This document shows positions 15,048-21,631 of a DNA stretch of 64,000 nt, piece by piece (the stretch's first letter is position 1; each line of letters opens with the position of its first letter). Origin of the DNA: Elusimicrobiales bacterium (lineage in GTDB: Bacteria > Elusimicrobiota > Elusimicrobia > Elusimicrobiales > UBA9959); the NCBI GenBank assembly GCA_023701245.1, contig JAMPXK010000007.1:1-64000 (forward strand), given 5' to 3'. The notes under the pieces were generated by a model. It was not told the origin of the DNA. It was given only the letters and a program-made list of their open reading frames with translations, and did no database searches. The position numbers and the translations under genes were made by a program.

Positions 15048-15745
15048 CGCGTCAGCACCTTGTTCTGCTGGATGACGGTGAGCGCTAAATTCACTATAAA
15101 GCCCAGCGCAAGCAGCACCAGGCCAATGGCTATGGCCATGTCAAAATTCCCCATCTGGGTTTCCATAACGGTGGCGGTGGTGAGCATGCGCGTCTGGTGG
15201 CGGATATTGCCGCCCACTATCATCACGGCGCCGACTTCCGCCACCAGCCGGCCGAAACCGGCTATCACCGCGGCCACTATCGTAAGACGTATTTCCTTGA
15301 GACAGATCCAGACGGCCTGCCGGTCGCTGGCGCCCAGCGCCAGGATCTGGTTGTAGAACTTGGGGTCCACGTTCTGCATGGCGGAGATGGACAGCGCCGT
15401 GATGATGGGCAGCGCTATGATGAACTGCGCGATGATCATGCCCTTGGGCGTGTACAGCCAGTTGAGGAAACCCAGCGGCCCGCTGCGCGCGAGGAACAGC
15501 ATGACCACCAGCCCGGCCACCACCGGCGGCAGGCCCATGCCGGTATTCACCAGCGCTATCAGGAGTTTTTTAAGCGGGAATTTCTTTACAGCGATCCAGC
15601 TGCCCAGCGGCACCCCCGCCAGCACGGCGAAAGCCGTGGCCGCGAGCGAGACCATAAGCGACAGCCGCGCGATGGCGAAGATCTCGGGGTTGCCCGAGAG
15701 GATAAGGTGCAGGGCCTTTTGAAAGCCCTGCAGGATGAACTCCAT
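15044..15745 (-). CDS. tupB: Tungstate ABC transporter permease TupB
   Basis: Inner-membrane permease (233 aa) with five or six helices and the EAA-loop region (ALGASDRQAVWICLKEIRLTIVAAVIAGFGRLVAEVGAVMIVGGNI) that contacts the ATPase. The GRLVAEVGAVMIVGGNI segment is characteristic of TupB-type permeases rather than ModB. It overlaps tupC by 4 bp, and tupA lies 9 bp upstream. Confidence 0.9.
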   Translation of the reverse strand: MEFILQGFQKALHLILSGNPEIFAIARLSLMVSLAATAFAVLAGVPLGSWIAVKKFPLKKLLIALVNTGMGLPPVVAGLVVMLFLARSGPLGFLNWLYTPKGMIIAQFIIALPIITALSISAMQNVDPKFYNQILALGASDRQAVWICLKEIRLTIVAAVIAGFGRLVAEVGAVMIVGGNIRHQTRMLTTATVMETQMGNFDMAIAIGLVLLALGFIVNLALTVIQQNKVLTR

Positions 15746-15754
15746 CAGGTTCCT

Positions 15755-16582
15755 TTACTTTACGGCGTGATCGTAGAAAAAAAGCCGCTGACCATACTTC
15801 TGAACGCCGAAATTTTCGATTATATCCCTGGCCGGCTTTGAAAGGACGAAGTCGTAGTAGGCGCGGGCGCCGCTGGCGTTTATCTTTTTGAACTTGGCCT
15901 GGTTGGCCAGGATCAGGCTATAGCGGTTCACCAGGGCTTCGTCCCCTTCGCAAAGGACCGCAAGCGCCAGGTTCTTCTTCATGGACAGCCAGGTAGACCT
16001 GTCCGCCAGCACATAGGCCTTCTTTTCGCCGGCTATCGAGAGGGTCCCGGCCATGCCCTGCCCGGCTTCCAGGTAGGCCGCCGCCGCCGGCCTGGCCCCG
16101 GCGGCAGCCCAGAGTTTAAGTTCCTTTTTGTGCGTACCGCTCTGGTCCGCGCGCGAAACGAACAGGGCCCCTGAAGCGGAAATTTTAGCCAAAGCCTCCG
16201 CGGCTGTTTTCGTTCCTTTCACTTTAGCCGGGTCCGCGGCCGGGCCCAGCAGCACAAAATCGTTATGCATGAAGGTCACGCGGCCGGTGCCGTACCCCTC
16301 GGCCACGAAACGCACCTCGTCTTCCGGGCTGTGCACCAGGAGGAGGTCCGCCTCTCCGGTGCGGCCCAGCTGCATGGCCTGCCCGGACCCCACGGCGATG
16401 GCCTGGAGCTTGTATTTGCCGTCATTCTGGAAGGCTTCATTGAGCGCGTCCAGCAGGCCGGTGTCGCGCACGCTGGTAGTGGTGGCCAGCCGTACGGTAT
16501 CATCGGGCGGCTGACATTCCTGGCAGCAGGAGGAAAGAACCAGAGCTGCGAACGCTGAAAGAAGGAATTTTAATTTTTTCAT
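15755..16582 (-). CDS. tupA: Tungstate-binding lipoprotein TupA
   Basis: Periplasmic oxyanion receptor (275 aa). Lipobox LSSC with C19 as the lipidated residue, followed by the anion-binding signature TTTSVRDTGLLDAL, AVGSGQAMQLGRTGEADLLLVHSP and SRADQSGTHKKEL; these TTTS and SGTHKKE motifs define TupA rather than ModA. The start at 16582 gives a proper signal peptide; an open extension upstream to 16651 has none. It is first in the tupABC-moeA-moaA-moaC-MOSC-mog operon. Confidence 0.93.
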   Translation of the reverse strand: MKKLKFLLSAFAALVLSSCCQECQPPDDTVRLATTTSVRDTGLLDALNEAFQNDGKYKLQAIAVGSGQAMQLGRTGEADLLLVHSPEDEVRFVAEGYGTGRVTFMHNDFVLLGPAADPAKVKGTKTAAEALAKISASGALFVSRADQSGTHKKELKLWAAAGARPAAAAYLEAGQGMAGTLSIAGEKKAYVLADRSTWLSMKKNLALAVLCEGDEALVNRYSLILANQAKFKKINASGARAYYDFVLSKPARDIIENFGVQKYGQRLFFYDHAVK

Positions 16583-16685
16583 AGGCACCTCGACCGGCTG
16601 AGATCTTTCAATAATGATATCAAATACCACTTTTCCCTCAAAAACAGGCAAAAACCGGGATACCCCTCCGACTTTCCAGCCGGAG

Positions 16686-17663
16686 TTATGGCCTCAGAAG
16701 CTCCACCTTGGCCATGGAGCGCACATTGCGGTCCACGAAAAAGTCGGCGGTGGAGAACAGCGCGAAGCGGCCGTCTTTCCCGCTCCCCTTGTCCTGCACT
16801 ATGAAGTCGGCGTTATCGCCGCGGTTGACGATCTCGGACAGGCTGAAAGCGGCCCGGTAAGCGTCGCCGGCCGACACCACCACCAGCCAGCCGGCCGACT
16901 CCTGCGGGGGTATGCCGGCCTGCGCCAGCGCATCCTTGAACAGGAAACCGCCGGCCTCTTTGACTTCCTTGAACCCGGTGCCGTGCCCATAGCCGGAAAT
17001 CAGATATTCACGCTTGGCGGCCTTACCCGCGGATTTCACCGCGTAAACCTTGCCGCCCTTGATCACCTGGAAAGCCGGCGCGTAGGCGGCCTTGTGCTTC
17101 TCGCCGGGGTAATTGCCCGGGGCGGACATTACGGTAATTTTGGACGGGTTCTCTATGAACCGCGCGCTATAGAGGTCGTCGGCGCAGACCAGCCGGGAGA
17201 CTTCGGGCAGCGGCCAGTCTGTTTTCTTCTTGCCCGGTGTTATGGAGCGAGCGCTCTTATAGATCAGCGACTGGAAGTTATTGCGGGCATAGTATATCTC
17301 GCCCCAGCTGAACACGGCTTTGTCGCCCTTCTCGTTCTCCACCGCCACGAACAGATCCACCTCGGGATGAAAATCCTCCCGGGCCTTTTTTATCTTCTTC
17401 GCCTCCAGGATATCGTAGAGAGCATAGCCGGTGAAGAAATAGGCTCCTTTAAAAACGGGCTTACCCTGCTCCCAGGCCAGTTCCTTTACGGCCGCGGACC
17501 GCTGCGGCAGCGCGGCCAGGTCCACCAGGCCCGGGCTCTCCACTTCGCCGCCCACGTAAACGTTTTTCACTTCGTAGTCCCGGCCGGCTCCCTGGTACAG
17601 GCTGTTCTGGGCCGCCGCCGGCGCGGCGGCCAGCAGCAGCGCCATGGGCAGAATGTTCTTCAT
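16686..17663 (-). CDS. Secreted protein with two SUOX-fold (molybdopterin-binding-like) modules
   Basis: 325 aa with a signal peptide (MKNILPMALLLAAAPAAA). Two similar modules follow, about residues 30-150 and 200-325. Each has the oxidoreductase molybdopterin-binding-domain layout (YALYDILEAKKIKK...DLFVAVENEKGDKAVFSWGEI, and LFKDALAQAGI...WLVVVSAGDAYRAAFSLSEIV). The catalytic Cys expected of sulfite-oxidase enzymes is not evident, so it may bind pterin or a metal rather than catalyse. It sits between tupA and the LysR gene, 11 bp from LysR, which ties it to Mo/W metabolism. Function is inferred. Confidence 0.75.
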   Translation of the reverse strand: MKNILPMALLLAAAPAAAQNSLYQGAGRDYEVKNVYVGGEVESPGLVDLAALPQRSAAVKELAWEQGKPVFKGAYFFTGYALYDILEAKKIKKAREDFHPEVDLFVAVENEKGDKAVFSWGEIYYARNNFQSLIYKSARSITPGKKKTDWPLPEVSRLVCADDLYSARFIENPSKITVMSAPGNYPGEKHKAAYAPAFQVIKGGKVYAVKSAGKAAKREYLISGYGHGTGFKEVKEAGGFLFKDALAQAGIPPQESAGWLVVVSAGDAYRAAFSLSEIVNRGDNADFIVQDKGSGKDGRFALFSTADFFVDRNVRSMAKVELLRP

Positions 17664-17674
17664 AGTTCTCCCTT

Positions 17675-18598
17675 TCACGCCTTCGACAGCTGCGTGGACT
17701 TGATATGCAAAAGGTATTCGGCCAGTGCCTTGTGGCGGGCCAGGCCGGCCTTGCCGGACTTCTGGTACAGGTAAAAGTAATCTTCCAGCAGCTTCAGGCG
17801 CGGGAACACATCGGCGAGCGCACCCGATCTCAGTTCTTTCAGCACGCAGTAGCGCGGCACGAAGCCCGCGCCCATGCCCTCCATCGCGGCGTTTATCACG
17901 GCGCGGATATGCGTCATTTGCGTTATGTCGCGGAACTCGGGACGTTCGGCTACGGGCAGAGCATTCAGGAAATTCCCCCACCAGCGCCCGGCCTTGTCGA
18001 GCGACAGCACCGGGCAGCGCTCCAGGTCCTTCGGCTCTTTCAGGCCGCGCCGGCGGATGAACTCGGGCGAGGCTATGACGGCGTACTCCTCACGGAACAG
18101 CGGGCGGCGGTCTATGCCTTCCACGCGGTGCTCGCGGCAGTCTATGACCATGTCCAGCTCGTCGTTGAGCAGGGGCCGCAGCAGCTCGTGGCTGAAGGTG
18201 AAGTCCACGTGCACGCCGGGATTGGCGGCGATGAAGCCCTTGAGGTATTTCACCAGCAGGGTGGTGCCGAATTCCACCGTGGCTCCCAGCTTTATGGTGC
18301 CGCCGCCCCGGCGGCCGGCCAGCTGCTCCTGCGCCTTCTCCAACTCGTAGAAGACCGTCTCGCAGGCCTTGTAGAGGATGCGGCCCGCCTCGGTCAGCTC
18401 CAGGCCGCGGGGGGGCTTTTTGAACAACTGGTCCCCGGCAGAGCGCTGCAGTTTCTTCACGGCGTGGCTGACCGCCGGCTGCGTCACGCAGAGGCGTCTG
18501 GCGGCTTCGGTAAAATTGAGCGTCTGCGCCACCGCGAAAAAGGCCCGCAGCTGGTACAGGTCCAGCGGCAGGCGCGGCGCAGCATTACTTTTATTCAT
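17675..18598 (-). CDS. LysR-family transcriptional regulator
   Basis: 307-aa LysR regulator: N-terminal winged HTH (LYQLRAFFAVAQTLNFTEAARRLCVTQPAVSHAVKKLQR) and a substrate-binding effector domain from about residue 95 (GTIKLGATVEFGTTLLV). The ATG at 18598 is chosen because a 28-bp palindrome and the likely -10 (TATAAT on the minus strand) lie just upstream; ATGs at 18607 and 18613 fall inside the operator. It is divergent from pruA and upstream of the SUOX-fold gene, so it may control either; no effector can be named. Confidence 0.88.
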   Translation of the reverse strand: MNKSNAAPRLPLDLYQLRAFFAVAQTLNFTEAARRLCVTQPAVSHAVKKLQRSAGDQLFKKPPRGLELTEAGRILYKACETVFYELEKAQEQLAGRRGGGTIKLGATVEFGTTLLVKYLKGFIAANPGVHVDFTFSHELLRPLLNDELDMVIDCREHRVEGIDRRPLFREEYAVIASPEFIRRRGLKEPKDLERCPVLSLDKAGRWWGNFLNALPVAERPEFRDITQMTHIRAVINAAMEGMGAGFVPRYCVLKELRSGALADVFPRLKLLEDYFYLYQKSGKAGLARHKALAEYLLHIKSTQLSKA

Positions 18599-18620
18599 AG
18601 TTACCATTAACACTATGAAT
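18593..18620. promoter_or_regulatory. LysR-type operator between the regulator and pruA
   Basis: ATTCATAG at 18593-18600 and CTATGAAT at 18613-18620 are perfect inverted 8-mers 12 bp apart, a geometry usual for LysR boxes (ATAG-N12-CTAT). The site covers the LysR start codon and its likely -10, so autorepression is expected. A second partial match (ACCATAGTTAA) lies near 18645 toward pruA. Confidence 0.6.
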
Positions 18621-18674
18621 TATACTAATGTCGCGCCGATTGTTACCATAGTTAAAACAGCTACAGGAGGCCTC

Positions 18675-20312
18675 ATGAACACCCTCAACACCATCTTCCA
18701 GATACCCGAGCCGGTGAACGAACCCATACTCAACTACGCCCCAGGCAGCCGGGAGCGCGCCGAGCTCAAAGCCAAGATAACCGAACTGCGCGGCCAGGTG
18801 ATAGACATCCCCCTGCTCATAGGCGGCAAGGAAGTGCGCACAGGCCGTACCGTGGACATAGTGGTGCCGCATGAGAACAAGAAAGTGATAGGCCGCTTCC
18901 ACAAGGCCGGCCCGAAAGAGGTGGAAATGGCCGTGCAGGCCGCGGCCGACGCGCGCGAGACCTGGGGCCGCATGCCCTGGCATGCCAGGGCCGCCATCTT
19001 CCTGAAGGCCGGGGAACTCCTGGCCACCACCTGGCGCTCTACCTTGAACGCCGCCACCATGATAGGCCAGAGCAAGAACCCCTACCAGGCCGAAATAGAC
19101 TCCGCCTGCGAGCTCGTGGACTTCTACCGCTTCAATACCTGGTTCGCCGAGCAGATCCACGACCAGCAGCCATTGTCCCCCTCCGGCAGCTGGAACTACG
19201 TGGACTACCGCCCGCTGGAAGGCTTCGTCTTCGCGGTGACGCCGTTCAACTTCACTTCCATCGCCGGCAATCTGCCCACGGCCCCGGCCATCATGGGCAA
19301 TACCGTGATCTGGAAGCCGGCCTCCACCGCTGTTTACTCCGGCTACTTCCTCATGAAGCTCTGGCAGGCCGCGGGCCTGCCCGCCGGCGCCATCAACATG
19401 CTGCCCGGCTCCGGCGGCGAGGTAGGCAACCCGGTCATAGCCAGCCGCGACCTGATGGGCCTGCACTTTACCGGCTCCACCGGGGTCTTCAACGGCATGT
19501 GGTCCTCCATCACCGGGAACTTCAGCCGGTACCGCGGCTACCCGCGCGTGGTAGGCGAGACCGGCGGCAAGGATTTCATCTTCGCCCACGAGAGCTGCGA
19601 TACCGAGGCGCTCAAATGCGCCATCGTGCGCGGCGCCTTCGAATACCAGGGCCAGAAATGCTCCGCGGCCAGCCGCTCCTATATCCCGCGCTCGGTCTGG
19701 AACGCCATAAAGGACGACCTGGTGGCCCAGGTGAAGAGCGTGAAGATGGGCCCGGCGGAGGACTTCACCAACTTCTTCAACGCCGTCATAGATAAAGGCG
19801 CCTTCAACACCATCAAAGAGTACATCGACTTCGCGAAGAACGCCCCCGACGCCAAGATCCTGGCCGGCGGCGGCTGCGATGACTCACAGGGCTATTTCAT
19901 ACAGCCCACGCTCATAGAGACCAGCAACCCCAGGTTCAGGACCATGGAAGAAGAGATCTTCGGGCCGGTGATGACCGTGTACGTCTATGAGGACGGCAAA
20001 TTCGACGAGACGCTGCGGCTCTGCGATGAAACTTCTCCCTACGCGCTGACCGGGGCCATCTTCGCCCAGGACCGCGCCGCGGTGCTGAAGGCCGAGGACG
20101 CCCTGCGCAACGCGGCGGGAAACTTCTACATCAACGACAAGCCCACCGGAGCCGTGGTGGGCCAGCAGCCTTTCGGCGGCGCAAGAGCCAGCGGCACCAA
20201 CGACAAGGCCGGCTCCATCATCAACATGATGCGCTGGACCTCGCCGCGAGCCGTGAAGGAGAACTTCACCCCCCCGCATGACTACCGCTACCCGTTCATG
20301 CTGGAGAAGTAG
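18675..20312 (+). CDS. pruA: L-glutamate gamma-semialdehyde dehydrogenase (P5C dehydrogenase)
   Basis: NAD-dependent aldehyde dehydrogenase of the PruA/ALDH4 group that oxidises glutamate semialdehyde to glutamate in proline or ornithine breakdown (545 aa). Catalytic Cys C329 (YQGQKCSAASR) and general base E295 (VGETGGKD) are present, as are PFNFTSIAGNL and GGARASGTNDKAG. An AGGAGG sits 5 bp before the ATG at 18675. No proline dehydrogenase is in the window, so ornithine/arginine-derived semialdehyde is an alternative source. Divergent LysR control is likely; a strong terminator follows. Confidence 0.92.
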   Translation: MNTLNTIFQIPEPVNEPILNYAPGSRERAELKAKITELRGQVIDIPLLIGGKEVRTGRTVDIVVPHENKKVIGRFHKAGPKEVEMAVQAAADARETWGRMPWHARAAIFLKAGELLATTWRSTLNAATMIGQSKNPYQAEIDSACELVDFYRFNTWFAEQIHDQQPLSPSGSWNYVDYRPLEGFVFAVTPFNFTSIAGNLPTAPAIMGNTVIWKPASTAVYSGYFLMKLWQAAGLPAGAINMLPGSGGEVGNPVIASRDLMGLHFTGSTGVFNGMWSSITGNFSRYRGYPRVVGETGGKDFIFAHESCDTEALKCAIVRGAFEYQGQKCSAASRSYIPRSVWNAIKDDLVAQVKSVKMGPAEDFTNFFNAVIDKGAFNTIKEYIDFAKNAPDAKILAGGGCDDSQGYFIQPTLIETSNPRFRTMEEEIFGPVMTVYVYEDGKFDETLRLCDETSPYALTGAIFAQDRAAVLKAEDALRNAAGNFYINDKPTGAVVGQQPFGGARASGTNDKAGSIINMMRWTSPRAVKENFTPPHDYRYPFMLEK

Positions 20313-20327
20313 GTCCGGCGGAAAATA

Positions 20328-20362
20328 AAAAAAGACCCGGGGGTGTTCCCCGGGTCTTTTTT
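20328..20362. terminator. Bidirectional intrinsic terminator after pruA
   Basis: An A-run, then AGACCCGGGG, loop TGTT, CCCCGGGTCTTTTTT. It would stop both pruA (plus) and the minus-strand MazG-like gene ending at 20370. Confidence 0.9.
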
Positions 20363-20369
20363 ATGCCGG

Positions 20370-20717
20370 TCAAAGCCGGTCGTATTTGGTGTGTTTGTTC
20401 CTGGCTTTCTTTACGGGGTATTTTTTGGCGTTCTTTTTGAGCTTGCGCGCCACGGCGGCAGGCAGGTCTATGGCCAGGTCGTGGCCGAGCAGCAGCACCC
20501 AGTACAGCACGTCGGCGAGCTCATCGGAGATGTCGGCCTTTTTCGCTTTCACGTGGCGGGTTATCTCCTCCGGGTTTTTCCACTGGAAATGCTCCAGCAG
20601 CTCCGCGGCCTCCAGCGCCAGCGAAATGGCCACGTCCTTAGGGTTATGGAACTGCCGCCAGTTGCGGGCGTCGCGGAAGGCGATCACTTTTTTTGTCAGG
20701 TTTTTTATATCGGGCAT
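20370..20717 (-). CDS. MazG-like nucleotide pyrophosphohydrolase
   Basis: 115-aa all-alpha NTP pyrophosphatase of the MazG/dCTPase (RS21-C6) type. The metal site is spread over ALEAAELLEHFQWK (ExxE) and DISDELADVLYWVLLL (ExxD), with an RDARNWRQFHNPKDVAISL start. It hydrolyses (d)NTPs to monophosphates, cleaning the pool; the preferred base cannot be read from sequence. A Lys-rich tail follows. It starts 8 bp from the permease gene, likely the same transcript. Confidence 0.88.
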   Translation of the reverse strand: MPDIKNLTKKVIAFRDARNWRQFHNPKDVAISLALEAAELLEHFQWKNPEEITRHVKAKKADISDELADVLYWVLLLGHDLAIDLPAAVARKLKKNAKKYPVKKARNKHTKYDRL

Positions 20718-20725
20718 AAGGGTTA

Positions 20726-21628
20726 TCAGGCGAACACAGAGAACAGCAGGCCGGCGGTCAGCGCGAAAACCAGCCAGTAGGCCGCGTAGAACAGCAGGCC
20801 GCGGCGTCCTATGAGCTTCTGCGACATTATCATGGTCGGAATGCAGGTGCCTACCGACCCCAGCAGGAAAGTGAAGGCCGGACCGGGCCCGAGGCCGAGC
20901 TTCATCAGCGACAGCGTGAGCGGGATCTCCTCGCCTTCGCAGACATAGAGCGGCACGCCCAGCAGGGCGCTCGCCAGGTAGGCCAGCGGCCCCGAAGCGC
21001 CGATATACTTCATGATGAAGCCGGGCGGCAGCAGCACGGTCAAGAGAGAAGCGATGGCCATGCCTATAAGAAAGTATTTACCGAGGTCTTTGAGGATATC
21101 CACGAACACCGGCCAGAATTTTTTAGGCTCGTCCTCTTCGGCGCCCCCCCCGCAGCCGCAGCCGGAACAGCATTTCTTATCGGCCGCCGGCGCCGGGATT
21201 TCCAGGGCGGCACCATAATGCTTTTCCAGCCAGATGAACAGCGCCCCGACCCCCATTGCGCCCAGCAGGGCCGCCAACGCGCGGGCCAGGGTGAACTTCC
21301 AGCCGAGCACCGCGAAGGTGAGTATCAGCGTCTGCGGGCTTACCAGGGGCGAGGCCAGCAGGAAACTGGTGACGGTGCCGAGGTCAGCCCCCTTGCGGCG
21401 CAGGCCTTCGGCCATGGGCATGGTGGCGCAGGAACAGCCGGGCATAACCATGCCGAGCACGGCCGCTTTCGCCATGGACAGCCAGCCGCCGCGCAGGTGT
21501 TTCAGCGCGAACTCCGGCCTCAGGAACACGTCCAGCGCCGCCCCGAAAGCCGCGCCGCCCAGGAAGTAAGGCAGCACCAGCCAGGTAAGCGACAGGAATT
21601 CTTTGGCGAAAGAGTAAAGGTATTCCAT
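20726..21628 (-). CDS. SO_0444-type permease (putative Cu/Zn or As efflux)
   Basis: 300-aa polytopic membrane protein of the DUF318/ArsP-like permease group with about eight helices. Family marks: MVMPGCSCATMPMAEGLRRKGA with a CSC motif in a membrane segment, LLASPLVSPQTL, and VPLYVCEGEEIPL. A cytoplasmic loop (about residues 150-160) reads KKCCSGCGCGGG, a likely metal-binding patch, as in SO_0444 relatives. The substrate is inferred to be a thiophilic metal. It lies 3 bp from the hybrid kinase gene. Confidence 0.82.
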   Translation of the reverse strand: MEYLYSFAKEFLSLTWLVLPYFLGGAAFGAALDVFLRPEFALKHLRGGWLSMAKAAVLGMVMPGCSCATMPMAEGLRRKGADLGTVTSFLLASPLVSPQTLILTFAVLGWKFTLARALAALLGAMGVGALFIWLEKHYGAALEIPAPAADKKCCSGCGCGGGAEEDEPKKFWPVFVDILKDLGKYFLIGMAIASLLTVLLPPGFIMKYIGASGPLAYLASALLGVPLYVCEGEEIPLTLSLMKLGLGPGPAFTFLLGSVGTCIPTMIMSQKLIGRRGLLFYAAYWLVFALTAGLLFSVFA

Positions 21629-21631
21629 CGT

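Noticed and set aside
18598-18613. Upstream ATGs at 18607 and 18613 for the LysR gene
   Set aside because: They fall within the operator palindrome and overlap the probable -10, leaving no room for a transcript start.
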